Positions 36,814 through 45,430 of a DNA stretch of 64,000 nt are shown here, one piece after another (positions within the stretch are counted from its first letter, which is position 1; the number at the start of each line of letters is the position of its first letter). Source of the stretch: an uncultured Roseicyclus sp. GTDB taxonomy: Bacteria > Pseudomonadota > Alphaproteobacteria > Rhodobacterales > Rhodobacteraceae. The position numbers and the translations under genes are program-made. The notes under the pieces were generated by a model. That model worked only from the letters and a program-made list of their open reading frames with translations, made no database searches and was not told the origin of the DNA. The stretch spans positions 62,001 through 126,000 of the forward strand of contig CANLLF010000004.1 of NCBI GenBank assembly GCA_947491935.1. The letters are read 5' to 3'.

Positions 36814-38501
36814 GCGTGGCTGAGGCGCGCTGGCAAGGGGTGAACCTTGCGGTGGCGTGCCTTGCACTGGATCCGGGCGCGATGGGCGGCATATGGATCC
36901 GCGCCCGAGTTGGCCCGGTTCGGGATCAGCTCGAAAAGGGTCTCAAAACTGCCCTACAGGGTCTGAAATTGCGACGAATGGCGCCGTCCATGCAGGATGA
37001 CGCCTTGTTCGGCGGGATAGACCTCGCCGCGACGCTCGATACCGGTGTTCTAACGGAAACCAAGGGTCTTCTTCAGCAAGCCGATGTGCTGCTCTTGCCG
37101 ATGGCCGAGCGGGTGGAGCCGGGCCTTGCCGGGCGTCTCGCCAACGCATTGGATCGCCAGCGGAACCTTGCACTGATCGCGTTCGACGAAGGGTCCGAAC
37201 CCGGTGAACACGCACCCGACGCCCTGACAGACCGCCTCGCCGTCCATCTGGACCTCAGCGATCACCCCCTTGGCGACGCGCCGGAGCTGGCGATTGACTT
37301 GGAGGCCCTGAACGAAGCCCGCGGGATGCTGCCGACTATCCAAATCTCGGAACGCGTCATCGCCGAACTGGCGGAGGTTGCGGCGCGTCTCGGCATCCTA
37401 TCGCTCCGGGCGCCCTTGCAGGCGCTGGCCGTCGCTCGGGCCTCCGCTGCGCTGTCGGGTGCGGATGAGGTGGAAGAGGCAGATCTGCTGGCCGCCATCG
37501 AATTGGTCCTCGCACCGCGCGCAACGCAAATGCCCGAGGCATCTGATGAGGCGGAAGACGACACACCACCGCCACCGGAAGGAACGCCGGACGACACGCA
37601 AGATAACGATCCCGACGAGCAGCTTGACCTGCCACCGGTCGAGATCCTGCTGGAGGCCGCACGGGCTATGCTTCCCCCAGATCTTTTGGCTCGGTTGGCG
37701 GCTGGAAAGTCGCAACGCTCCGCCAGCGCGGCCGGGTCGGGCGCGAAGAAAGCAGGCAATCGTCGCGGGAGGCCCCTACCGCCACGAGCCGGCCGGATGG
37801 GCGGTGATGCGCGGGTTGATCTGGTTGCGACGCTGCGCGCTGCTGCGCCGTGGCAGACGATCCGACGCAACACGACCGGCATCCACGACCGGGTGCATGT
37901 GCGCATGTCCGACATCCGCCTGCGCCGGTTTCAGGAAACGTCGGATCGGGCGATCATCTTTGTGGTCGATGCCTCAGGCTCCGCCGCAATGGCGCGATTG
38001 GCCGAAGCAAAAGGCGCCGTGGAGCTGCTGCTGTCCGAAGCTTATGCCCGCCGCGATCACGTGGCGCTTGTGGCATTCCGGGGCGACGGATCAGACGTCC
38101 TCCTTCCCCCGACACGATCCCTTGTCCAAACCAAGCGCCGCCTCGCGAGCTTGCCGGGCGGCGGCGGCACTCCGCTGGCATCCGGCCTGAAAGCGGCCTT
38201 GGAGCTTGCGGCGCTTGCCCGCGGCAAAGGTATGACGCCATCCGTCGCGCTTCTGACCGATGGGCGGGCCAATGTGGATTTGACGGGCAGCGCCAACCGG
38301 GCGCAAGCCGGTGAGGATGCCACCAGCATGGCCCGGATTATACGCGCGAATGGCTTGCCGGGCCTGGTGATCGATACGGGCATGCGACCGACACGGGGCC
38401 TTGATGCGCTGGCCCGAGATATGGGTGTGCCGTATCTGCCCCTGCCGCGCGCCGATAGCCGTAGCCTCTCACGCGCCGTGGACGCGGCGCTGACGCCATG
38501 A
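36810..38501 (+). CDS. bchD: Magnesium chelatase subunit D
   Basis: Platform protein that joins the BchI AAA+ ring and the BchH porphyrin subunit. In 563 residues it has a degenerate AAA+ N-terminal domain without Walker A, an acidic-proline linker at about 243-276, and a C-terminal integrin I (vWA) domain with the MIDAS motif DASGS at 387-391. The GTG start overlaps bchI's stop (GTGA, 4 bp), so bchI and bchD are coupled; the stop overlaps bchO. Confidence 0.97.
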   Translation: MSVAEARWQGVNLAVACLALDPGAMGGIWIRARVGPVRDQLEKGLKTALQGLKLRRMAPSMQDDALFGGIDLAATLDTGVLTETKGLLQQADVLLLPMAERVEPGLAGRLANALDRQRNLALIAFDEGSEPGEHAPDALTDRLAVHLDLSDHPLGDAPELAIDLEALNEARGMLPTIQISERVIAELAEVAARLGILSLRAPLQALAVARASAALSGADEVEEADLLAAIELVLAPRATQMPEASDEAEDDTPPPPEGTPDDTQDNDPDEQLDLPPVEILLEAARAMLPPDLLARLAAGKSQRSASAAGSGAKKAGNRRGRPLPPRAGRMGGDARVDLVATLRAAAPWQTIRRNTTGIHDRVHVRMSDIRLRRFQETSDRAIIFVVDASGSAAMARLAEAKGAVELLLSEAYARRDHVALVAFRGDGSDVLLPPTRSLVQTKRRLASLPGGGGTPLASGLKAALELAALARGKGMTPSVALLTDGRANVDLTGSANRAQAGEDATSMARIIRANGLPGLVIDTGMRPTRGLDALARDMGVPYLPLPRADSRSLSRAVDAALTP

Positions 38502-39361
38502 GCGGGCTGCCCCCGGAGACGTGGCCCAATCGGAGCGCCAGCCGGATCGTTCCGCTTGCCCCGCATCGCTGGCATGTGCAGGACCTTGGCGAAGGGCCCA
38601 ACGCGCTCTTGCTGCATGGTGCAGGCGCGTCAACCCATTCCTGGGCGCCACTGACATCGAAGAAACAGTCTCTGTATCGCATGTTCGTGCCTGATTTGCC
38701 GGGCCATGCATTCACACGCAGCCCAAAGGGTCGCACCCGGCTGCCGGATGTTGCCGTGGACATTTCTACCCTTCTTGCGGACCAGAACGCGCAACCCGAC
38801 ATCATCATCGCCCATTCCGCCGGAGCCGCCATCGCGCTTGAGATGACCCGCCGTGGGCTGGTCAATCCGAAACGCCTGATCCTGATCAACGGCGCGTTGG
38901 AGGATTTTCGCGGGGCGGCTGGGTGGTTGTTCCCGATTCTGGCCAAAGCGCTGGCGCTGAACCCGTTGACGGGCCTGTTCCTGTCATCGGGCTCCGGCTC
39001 TATCTCGCAGGTCCGCTCGCTCATCCGATCGACTGGAACCGAGTTGTCAGACGGCGACCTGCGCCTTTACGCCGACCTTTTTGCGAAACGCTCCCACGTG
39101 GACGGGACTTTGGCGATGATGGCGCAATGGTCGCTTGCGGAATTGAACCGCGCCCTTCCAAGCATAAAAACACCAACGCTCTTCATCCATGGGGCGAACG
39201 ACAAGGCCGTGGATGTCAGCGTTGCCAAGCGCGCATCCACCGCGATGCCCAATGCGCATCTGGTTGTGCTGAATGGGGTGGGGCATTTGGCCCATGAAGA
39301 GGCGCCGGATCGCGTTGCCGCGGAAATCTCGGCCTTCACGGAAACGGTCCCTACCCATTGA
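38498..39361 (+). CDS. bchO: Magnesium chelatase accessory protein, alpha/beta hydrolase
   Basis: A 287-residue alpha/beta-hydrolase-fold protein of the BchO family, always encoded with bchI and bchD and thought to aid Mg chelation. The nucleophile elbow is AHSAGA with Ser107, an oxyanion loop LLHGAGAS at 38-45, and a conserved late VGHLAHEEAP. A true enzymatic reaction is not established for the family. The start overlaps the bchD stop (ATGA). It ends just before a strong terminator shared with convergent cycA. Confidence 0.95.
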   Translation: MSGLPPETWPNRSASRIVPLAPHRWHVQDLGEGPNALLLHGAGASTHSWAPLTSKKQSLYRMFVPDLPGHAFTRSPKGRTRLPDVAVDISTLLADQNAQPDIIIAHSAGAAIALEMTRRGLVNPKRLILINGALEDFRGAAGWLFPILAKALALNPLTGLFLSSGSGSISQVRSLIRSTGTELSDGDLRLYADLFAKRSHVDGTLAMMAQWSLAELNRALPSIKTPTLFIHGANDKAVDVSVAKRASTAMPNAHLVVLNGVGHLAHEEAPDRVAAEISAFTETVPTH

Positions 39362-39390
39362 AAAGGGCGGCCCCGCAGAGCCGCCCATTT
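39361..39390. terminator. Bidirectional terminator between bchO and cycA
   Basis: GGGCGGC at 39365-39371 pairs with GCCGCCC at 39380-39386 (7-bp GC stem, 8-nt loop). It is flanked by AAAA on the left and ATTT on the right, giving a short U-run for each direction. It lies in the 52 bp between the convergent bchO and cycA genes. Confidence 0.75.
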
Positions 39391-39413
39391 ACTTGCCGTC
39401 AGATATCGAACTC

Positions 39414-39860
39414 TTACTCGGCCTCGGGCCCGCCAAGGGACGCAAGATAGGCGTAGAGGTTCAGCGCATCCTCTTCCGAGCGCACGCGGAAGCTCATGGC
39501 ACCACGCAGGCTGTCATCGGATGCCGCTTCGCGGATCCAGCCCGTCGGGTCCTGAACATAGGCCGCGAAGGAGGCTTCGTCCCACACCATTTCGGCTTCC
39601 ATCAGCGCGGTCAGGCCGTCGCTGTAGCGGAAATCCTCGACGGAGCCGATGGTGCGTCCATCGATGCCCCAAAGGTTAGGGCCAGTGCGGGCATTCCGGC
39701 CCGCCAGCGTTTCGCCTTCAGCGTCCACCACGACGTGGCAGGAAATGCACTGGCGGAACGCACGTTCGCCAGCTTCCGCATCCCCGGTGATGTGACCATC
39801 GGCCAGAACCGGAGTTGCAAGGAGCGTTGCCGCCGCAGCGAGAACGGATAGTCGCTTCAT
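39414..39860 (-). CDS. cycA: Cytochrome c2-like periplasmic cytochrome
   Basis: A 148-residue class I c-type cytochrome with signal peptide MKRLSVLAAAATLLATPVLA. The heme-binding motif is CISCH at residues 38-42 and the distal ligand is Met122 in LRGAMSFRV. Probable role: soluble carrier re-reducing the photo-oxidised reaction centre, as cytochrome c2 does, and donating to oxidases. It follows hemA by 86 bp in the same direction and converges on bchO, so it may be the last gene of the long bchF-hemA unit. GGGAG is a good ribosome site. Confidence 0.9.
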   Translation of the reverse strand: MKRLSVLAAAATLLATPVLADGHITGDAEAGERAFRQCISCHVVVDAEGETLAGRNARTGPNLWGIDGRTIGSVEDFRYSDGLTALMEAEMVWDEASFAAYVQDPTGWIREAASDDSLRGAMSFRVRSEEDALNLYAYLASLGGPEAE

Positions 39861-39904
39861 AAGTAGTCTCCCTTAGGATGTGCTCAGACCTGTATACCTA
39901 ATGT

Positions 39905-39921
39905 TGGACGGGGTTCGTCCA
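39905..39921. other. Short hairpin between hemA and cycA
   Basis: TGGACG-GGGTT-CGTCCA forms a 6-bp stem, 5-nt loop. It lies in the 86-bp hemA-cycA gap. No T-run follows on the coding strand, so it is more likely an mRNA processing or stability stem than a terminator. It could help set cycA expression apart from hemA. Confidence 0.35.
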
Positions 39922-39946
39922 CACCTTTTTGTGACCCTTTCGGGGC

Positions 39947-41158
39947 TTAGGCGACAGCATGCGCAATCGCGCACTGCTTCCAAAGGGTTTTCAGGGCCAT
40001 CACGAGGTATTCGATATCTTCGTCGGAATGCAGCGGACCTGGCGTAAAGCGCAGCCGCTCGGTGCCTTTGGGCACGGTGGGGTAGTTGATCGGCTGCACG
40101 TAAATGCCGAACTGTTCCATCAGGATATCGCTGAGCATCCGGCATTTCACCGGATCCTTCACCATCACGGGGATGATGTGGGACGGGTTGTGTTCGTGGG
40201 GGATGCCCTCGGCGTCCAGCCGCGCGCGCAGGCGGGCCACCTGGCGCTTCTGCATCGCACGTTCCCAATCGCTTTCCTTGAGGTGCTTGATCGACTCGGT
40301 CGCCGCGGCCGCGACAGCAGGTGGCAGAGCGGTGGTGAAGATGAACCCGCTGGCAAACGACCGGATGAAATCGATTAAAGCGTGGGAGCCGGTGATGTAG
40401 CCGCCGACGCAGCCATAGGCCTTGCCCAACGTGCCTTCGATCAAGGTGATCCGATCCATCAGGCCTTCACGTTCCGCCACACCGCCGCCGCGAGGGCCAT
40501 ACATGCCAACGGCGTGGACTTCATCGATATAGCTCATCGCGCCGTGCTTTTCGCAGACATCGAGGATTTCGGCGATGGGCGCGATATCCCCGTCCATGGA
40601 ATAGACGCTCTCGAACGCGACAATCTTGGTAGCGTTGGCGGGTAACGCGGCCAGCTTGCGGTCCAGATCGTCGGGGCTGTTATGCTCCCAGATCACCTTG
40701 TCGCATTTGGCGTGGCGGATGCCTTCGATCATCGAGGCGTGGTTCAGTGAATCCGAAAGGATCACCGCATTGGGCAGGCGGGAACCGAGCGTCGACAGCG
40801 AGGCCCAGTTCGACACGTAACCCGAGGTGAACAGAAGCGCATCTTCCTTACCGTGGAGGTCGGCGAGTTCGGCCTCCAACAGCTTGTGATGGTGCGCATT
40901 GCCCGAAATGTTGCGTGTGCCCCCGGCGCCGGTGCCGCACTCCTTGACGGTGGCGATCATGGCCTCCATCACCTTGGGGTTCTGGCCCATGCCAAGGTAA
41001 TCGTTGGAGCACCAGACGGTCACTTCATCCTGACCATCGGAATGGTTGCGCACGCGCGGAAACTCCCCCGATTTCCGCTGCAATTCGGCGAAGATGCGAT
41101 AATTGCCCTCGTCCTTGAGTTGGTCGAGCTGGGTTTGGAACAGCTGGTCAAAGTTCAT
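39947..41158 (-). CDS. hemA: 5-aminolevulinate synthase
   Basis: Condenses glycine and succinyl-CoA to 5-aminolevulinate, the first tetrapyrrole step (Shemin pathway, typical of alphaproteobacteria). The 403-residue PLP enzyme carries [32 protein letters not shown] and the Schiff-base Lys246 in [16 protein letters not shown] precedes the ATG, and its start overlaps the puhE stop (ATGA). Placing it in the photosynthesis cluster ties precursor supply to bacteriochlorophyll demand. A second ALA synthase elsewhere is possible, not visible here. Confidence 0.98.
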   Translation of the reverse strand: MNFDQLFQTQLDQLKDEGNYRIFAELQRKSGEFPRVRNHSDGQDEVTVWCSNDYLGMGQNPKVMEAMIATVKECGTGAGGTRNISGNAHHHKLLEAELADLHGKEDALLFTSGYVSNWASLSTLGSRLPNAVILSDSLNHASMIEGIRHAKCDKVIWEHNSPDDLDRKLAALPANATKIVAFESVYSMDGDIAPIAEILDVCEKHGAMSYIDEVHAVGMYGPRGGGVAEREGLMDRITLIEGTLGKAYGCVGGYITGSHALIDFIRSFASGFIFTTALPPAVAAAATESIKHLKESDWERAMQKRQVARLRARLDAEGIPHEHNPSHIIPVMVKDPVKCRMLSDILMEQFGIYVQPINYPTVPKGTERLRFTPGPLHSDEDIEYLVMALKTLWKQCAIAHAVA

Positions 41159-41967
41159 TGGGCTTCCTCGCTTAGTCGTGTCGCTTGGGCAGGCGTGGGC
41201 CGTTCGGGCAGCATCCAACGCCACAGTTTTTCATCAGGCAGGGGGAGCACCATGAACCAGTGCTCCAACAGGGCGAGCGCGGTGAGCGCGCTCAACAGGG
41301 CAAAGCCGACCGCGTCGGCCTGGCTGTCAGCGGTCCAGAGCAATTGCAGCCAGCAAGCGGCGGCAAAGGACAGACCGGTGATCGAGATCGGGAAAAGCCA
41401 GTTCATCCGCGCGATGCGAAAGTGGCTGGGAAGATGGTTGAGGGGTTCGGGAATGAACTCCAGATTTATCTTCCGGACCCCGAGATAGAGATTCAGCTTG
41501 GCGCTGATCCGCGCCGCGAAAAGGATTGCGAAGGTCCAGGTGCCGAACATGTTTTCAGCGCCCCAGGACAGGAGGATCATGGCGACCATGACCGCACCAA
41601 GCAGCATTTCGTGATAGGCAATCGTGCCCCAGGCGCGAATGAACCGCTCCCATTCCGGGACATCCGGGCTCATATGCGACGTGACCGGGCCGGTGATGGT
41701 TCCGGTCAGGAAGGTGAGCTCGATCCAGCCCCACAGGGCCAGTGCGGCCAGGAACGCCACGTAGATCCCCGCAATGGACGTGTCACCGAGCGTATCGACG
41801 AACCCCGCCGCCCCCAGAACGAGGATTGGCAGGGTCATCAGGCAGGCCCAAAGGCGGGCATGCGGCCCGCCATGATCGGCGCGACGCACAGCCAGCAGGA
41901 TCGCCCCGGTGGAGGCCCACCAGACAAACAGGGCCGCAAGGGCCGCGATCCAGGGAGAGCCGAGCAT
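41155..41967 (-). CDS. puhE: Photosynthetic complex assembly protein PuhE
   Basis: A 270-residue membrane protein with about eight hydrophobic segments. It is the PuhE-type gene conserved next to acsF in purple-bacterial clusters; PuhE is needed for normal reaction-centre levels in Rhodobacter capsulatus. No catalytic motif is apparent. The start shares one base with the acsF stop (TGATG), and its stop overlaps hemA's start (ATGA), so it is translationally coupled on both sides. Confidence 0.88.
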   Translation of the reverse strand: MLGSPWIAALAALFVWWASTGAILLAVRRADHGGPHARLWACLMTLPILVLGAAGFVDTLGDTSIAGIYVAFLAALALWGWIELTFLTGTITGPVTSHMSPDVPEWERFIRAWGTIAYHEMLLGAVMVAMILLSWGAENMFGTWTFAILFAARISAKLNLYLGVRKINLEFIPEPLNHLPSHFRIARMNWLFPISITGLSFAAACWLQLLWTADSQADAVGFALLSALTALALLEHWFMVLPLPDEKLWRWMLPERPTPAQATRLSEEAQ

Positions 41968-43091
41968 CAGTAGGCAGGCTCCAACCGGGTGGTGACGGGC
42001 ACCTGATGTTTGACCGCCGGGATCGTGTAGAGGCCGATAAAGGCCGATCCCGCCCGAACCATCGCACCAATGCGCTTGAAGAATTGGCCGTTCTTCTTGG
42101 CGTCCGCCAGATCCGCATTGGCCCGTTGCATGGCCTCAAGGCCCTTCTGCCAGCGCGGGTTTTCGATATCCAACGTAATCGGGAAGATCTGCTTGGTGAT
42201 CTCGGAGGTCTTGGTGAAGACCTCGTGCGCATACCAATCAGGATCAACACCGAGGGCCGCGTGGAAGGCGGGCCGTTGGTGATCGCGAACATACATGGTG
42301 GAATAGACGGCAGTTAAGAAGAACTTGATCCAGAGCTTGTTTTGCCAGGTTTCCGTCAGCTTCGGATCAGTTTTCATGAGAAGCGCAAAGGCTTCGCCAT
42401 GGCTGAACTCATCATTGCACCATTCGCGGAACCATTTGAAGATCGGGTGGAACCGATGTTCGGGGTTCGCCTCCAGGTGGCGATAGATCGTGATGTAGCG
42501 GGCGTAGCCGATCTTCTCGGACAGGTAGGTCGCGTAGTAGATGAACTTGGGCCGGAAGTAGGTGTACTTCTTCTTCTGGGTCAGGAAGCCAAGGTTCACG
42601 GCGATACCCGCTTCGCGCAGGGCGTCGTTGATGAAACCCGCATGGCGCGCCTCATCCCGGGCCATCAGTTGGAACAGGGTGACGATATCGTCGTTATTCC
42701 CGCGGCGCTTCATTTCCTTGTAGAGGACACAGCCCGAGAATTCGGCGGTGCAGGAGCTGACCAGAAAATCGATGAACTCGGCCTTCAGCTTGGGCTCCAT
42801 ATTCTCCCAATCGACGCTCTCCCAATCTTCGTTTTTCTTGAAGTGGCCCTTGTTGGGATCGGACTTCATCCGTTCGATCAGCTTGTCCCAATCCTCGCGG
42901 ACGGGCTCCACGTTAATCGCGTCCATCTCATCGAAATCGGTGGTGTAGAAGCGCGGCGTCAGAAGCGTGTTCTGCATGGCCAGCGCGGTGGCGCCTTCAC
43001 TGTCGACAACGCCCTGGTGGTTATCGGCGGCCAGCGCCTCTTCAACGGTGGTGGCGTCGGCGGAGTGGGTCAGGTTGGATGCATCTTTCAT
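41967..43091 (-). CDS. acsF: Mg-protoporphyrin IX monomethyl ester oxidative cyclase
   Basis: Oxygen-dependent ring E closure yielding protochlorophyllide. The 374-residue protein belongs to the ferritin-like di-iron family: ARDEARHAGF gives Glu147-x-x-His150, and CNDEFSHGE gives Glu228-x-x-His231, two ExxH pairs expected for a di-iron site. Its use of O2 fits an aerobic phototroph; no bchE was seen in this window. Coupled by ATGA overlap to the upstream small gene (probable bciE), its likely activity partner. Confidence 0.97.
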   Translation of the reverse strand: MKDASNLTHSADATTVEEALAADNHQGVVDSEGATALAMQNTLLTPRFYTTDFDEMDAINVEPVREDWDKLIERMKSDPNKGHFKKNEDWESVDWENMEPKLKAEFIDFLVSSCTAEFSGCVLYKEMKRRGNNDDIVTLFQLMARDEARHAGFINDALREAGIAVNLGFLTQKKKYTYFRPKFIYYATYLSEKIGYARYITIYRHLEANPEHRFHPIFKWFREWCNDEFSHGEAFALLMKTDPKLTETWQNKLWIKFFLTAVYSTMYVRDHQRPAFHAALGVDPDWYAHEVFTKTSEITKQIFPITLDIENPRWQKGLEAMQRANADLADAKKNGQFFKRIGAMVRAGSAFIGLYTIPAVKHQVPVTTRLEPAY

Positions 43092-43423
43092 GCTGTTGCT
43101 CCTTCACCTATCGCGCGGGGCGCTGCTTGAGGGGTGACCTCCTCGGAGAATGAGAATTCGCAAAGCTCCATGAACTCGAAATCACCGGTCATCCGGGTCC
43201 AGAGTTGTTCGAGTTTGGAGGCGCGGGTGATGCGGGCCATACGCTCGACGCGCACAACCTCACCGTAGGGCGCCATCACGGGCTCGCCTTGCACCTGCAC
43301 CTCGTCACCGGGGTTGATGGTGGCTCCGTTCAGGAACTTCACATGCGCATGCAGGCTGTCGAAGCAGTGACTGACTTCAACCTCGCAAGGCGCCATTTCA
43401 AAATCACGTGTCAGAAGGCCCAT
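43088..43423 (-). CDS. bciE: Small conserved cluster protein, probable BciE (cyclase subunit)
   Basis: A 111-residue protein with no membrane segment: it begins MGLLTRDFEMAPCEVEVSHCFD, then HVKFLNGATINPGDEVQVQGEP, a small beta-rich core. Its stop overlaps acsF (ATGA) and its start lies 3 bp after puhC. From memory of the literature, alphaproteobacterial AcsF needs a small partner, BciE, encoded in the photosynthesis cluster; size and position fit, but I cannot check the sequence match. Residues such as Cys13 and Cys20 are notable. Confidence 0.7.
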   Translation of the reverse strand: MGLLTRDFEMAPCEVEVSHCFDSLHAHVKFLNGATINPGDEVQVQGEPVMAPYGEVVRVERMARITRASKLEQLWTRMTGDFEFMELCEFSFSEEVTPQAAPRAIGEGATA

Positions 43424-43426
43424 GGC

Positions 43427-43933
43427 TCATTCCTCCAGAAGGCGCGCAAACGTCGCCTCGTTATCGGCACCGAAGCCCACAAGCTCGGCCCGGAAATCGG
43501 TAAGATCATCGCGCAGGCCGATGCGACCATCAGCGAAACGGACAAGACGGATCGGATCAGACGCGGCGGCGCCAACGGCCCCGCGCTCGCGTTCCAGAAC
43601 GCGGTAGATGCCGGCAACGAAGCCGCCCTCATCCTGCGCGAAATTGACGATCACGTTGCCGTCCAGATCCAGCACACGGGCGGAACCGTCCATCTGGCCA
43701 TAGATGCGGATGACGCGCTCCATCACAACGGGCGCCTCTTCTATCGATGGCGGCATGGCCGACAGGGGCCGATCCGTGAGGCGCGCATAGCTGACGATCA
43801 CCAGCACGCACATGCACAAGATGAACATGGCCCGGATCAGGACCGTCGGGATCATCTCCTTGTCGCGGACAACGAGTTTTTGCTCCGCCGGACTTCGGTG
43901 AAAGGTCTTCTCTGGTGCGGGGCTGAGGGTCAT
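43427..43933 (-). CDS. puhC: Photosynthetic complex assembly protein PuhC
   Basis: A 168-residue protein with one transmembrane helix near residues 30-48 (TVLIRAMFILCMCVLVIVSYA) and a larger domain beyond it, probably periplasmic (RVIRIYGQMDGSARVLDLDGNVIVNF). PuhC aids reaction-centre and LH1 assembly in Rhodobacter. It follows puhB by 15 bp. The order puhA-puhB-puhC matches the family cluster, which supports the name more than any motif. Confidence 0.92.
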   Translation of the reverse strand: MTLSPAPEKTFHRSPAEQKLVVRDKEMIPTVLIRAMFILCMCVLVIVSYARLTDRPLSAMPPSIEEAPVVMERVIRIYGQMDGSARVLDLDGNVIVNFAQDEGGFVAGIYRVLERERGAVGAAASDPIRLVRFADGRIGLRDDLTDFRAELVGFGADNEATFARLLEE

Positions 43934-43948
43934 TGGTCGTTCTCCTCC

Positions 43949-44599
43949 TTATTCCGCGGGGTGAGGGGCCATTCCAGGCCCGGGGGTGCGCGTGATGACG
44001 GGTTGCGAAACGGCTGTCTCGGCCGCTTCCGACAGGATATCTGCCACCGCCTTCACGTCGTTGATGCAGCGCAGGGAGGGCTGCACGGGGGTCATCTTCC
44101 ACGGCCGGACATGGGGCCACGTGAGGATGTAGCTGAAGGTCATTCCGCCTTCGGGATTCATTTCAAGCGCGATGTTGCCGCTGCCATTCTTGCGCACGGC
44201 AAGGGTAGCGTTGCGGATCTGCACGAAGGGCAGGTTCAACGTCATCGTCAGCGCCGCGCCGATGCGCATGGCCACGCGTTTGTTGGTGATGGTGTAGACG
44301 GTGGCCTTGGCCTGAATGACGGCCACCGCCAGAAGCAGAAGGCACACGATGGCACCCAAAACGAGGAAGAACGACGCCGCTGTCGCGCTGGTGGTCCAGC
44401 TTTCGGTCGCCGCGCCGCCCACGGTGCGCCAGGCAAACAGGATCATGAAATAGCCTGCGACCCACCACAGGCTGAGCGATTCCTTGGCCAGCGCCCACCA
44501 ATTGGGCTGTCCCTGCCAGAGGATATGTTCCCCGTCCGGCAGGTTCTGGGGCAATCCACGGACCGGCTCGGTCTGAAAGTCGTCGTGGTCATGCGACAT
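43949..44599 (-). CDS. puhB: Photosynthetic complex assembly protein PuhB
   Basis: A 216-residue membrane protein. Residues 1-30 are polar, with LPDGEHILWQGQPNWWALAKESL typical of PuhB, followed by about three helices (LWWVAGYFMILFAWR and FFLVLGAIVCLLLLAVAVIQ) and a PH-like domain with YTITNKRVAMRIGAALTMTLNLPF. It acts as a dimeric factor for reaction-centre assembly. Located 35 bp after puhA in the same operon. Confidence 0.93.
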   Translation of the reverse strand: MSHDHDDFQTEPVRGLPQNLPDGEHILWQGQPNWWALAKESLSLWWVAGYFMILFAWRTVGGAATESWTTSATAASFFLVLGAIVCLLLLAVAVIQAKATVYTITNKRVAMRIGAALTMTLNLPFVQIRNATLAVRKNGSGNIALEMNPEGGMTFSYILTWPHVRPWKMTPVQPSLRCINDVKAVADILSEAAETAVSQPVITRTPGPGMAPHPAE

Positions 44600-44634
44600 C
44601 GGTCGTTTCTCCTCGGTTTCGGTTAACTGCCTGG

Positions 44635-45417
44635 TCAGAGCAGCGGTTCGGCCCGTTTTTCATCGGCATAGAGGATGCCCGCACCGTAGTAGGCGGAGAT
44701 CTTCTCTTCCTCGAGCTTGGTGATCTGGGTGGAGGATTTCGTGAGCGGAACACCCGCGAAATGCTTGCCGTAGATCGAGTTGATCTTCACCCGGCGCCAG
44801 ATCTGGCAGAAATGGATGGGCACCAGCCGCTTGCCGCCGCCATGGGCGTCGTCCAGCTCGATCTCCAGGTACCGCACAAGCTGTTCCGGCGCATCGATCC
44901 ACATGTCGGAGATGGTGCCCACCTCTTCGCCGTCTCCGGCAACCACCGTCAGGCCGCGCGGATCCCGCCCGGCGGAGACATCGTAGCTTTCGGTCTGCGC
45001 CATCGGCACGATCTTGGCATGGCCGTGGCCATCCAGTTCCGGCTCATCCCGGCGCGGCGTCCAGGATCCCGATCCAACCCCGGCCAACATGGGGTCGCCT
45101 GCGGGTTCGTAGGGATAGCCGTTGGGCACCGCCGTCGCCTCCATCACCTCGCCCAGATCGGTGCGGCGGTGTTCATCCTCATTCTCAGGGGACGGCATCT
45201 TCAAATCGCCGCGCCCATGGGGCAGGCGGAAGGTCTTTTCATCCGGAACCGGGAACGGGCCCTGATTGGGCGCAGGCGAGCCATCCTCATTCTCCAGCGG
45301 ATAACCTTCGCGCATATTCTCCGTCTGCAGGTAGTAGATCAGCAGCGCGAAGAAGATCCAGAACAGCCAGATCGAGAGGCTGGCGAGATCGAAATTCCCA
45401 AAGAATGCGTTTTCCAT
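44635..45417 (-). CDS. puhA: Photosynthetic reaction centre H subunit
   Basis: Caps the cytoplasmic face of the type II reaction centre and helps guide protons to QB. The 260-residue protein has a single transmembrane helix at about residues 11-31, then NMREGYPLENEDG, the PRC-barrel GLTVVAGDGEEVGTISDMWIDAPEQLVRYLEI, and the late VKINSIYGKHFAGVP. The chosen ATG at 45417 gives the canonical MENAFFGNFDLASLSIW. The L and M subunit genes (pufLM) are not in the window. Confidence 0.98.
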   Translation of the reverse strand: MENAFFGNFDLASLSIWLFWIFFALLIYYLQTENMREGYPLENEDGSPAPNQGPFPVPDEKTFRLPHGRGDLKMPSPENEDEHRRTDLGEVMEATAVPNGYPYEPAGDPMLAGVGSGSWTPRRDEPELDGHGHAKIVPMAQTESYDVSAGRDPRGLTVVAGDGEEVGTISDMWIDAPEQLVRYLEIELDDAHGGGKRLVPIHFCQIWRRVKINSIYGKHFAGVPLTKSSTQITKLEEEKISAYYGAGILYADEKRAEPLL

Positions 45418-45430
45418 TGCGTGGGTCCTT

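Noticed and set aside
39879-39896. TGT-N12-ATA near cycA, similar to a PpsR box
   Set aside because: One base off consensus with no dyad support and no clear promoter; too weak to claim.
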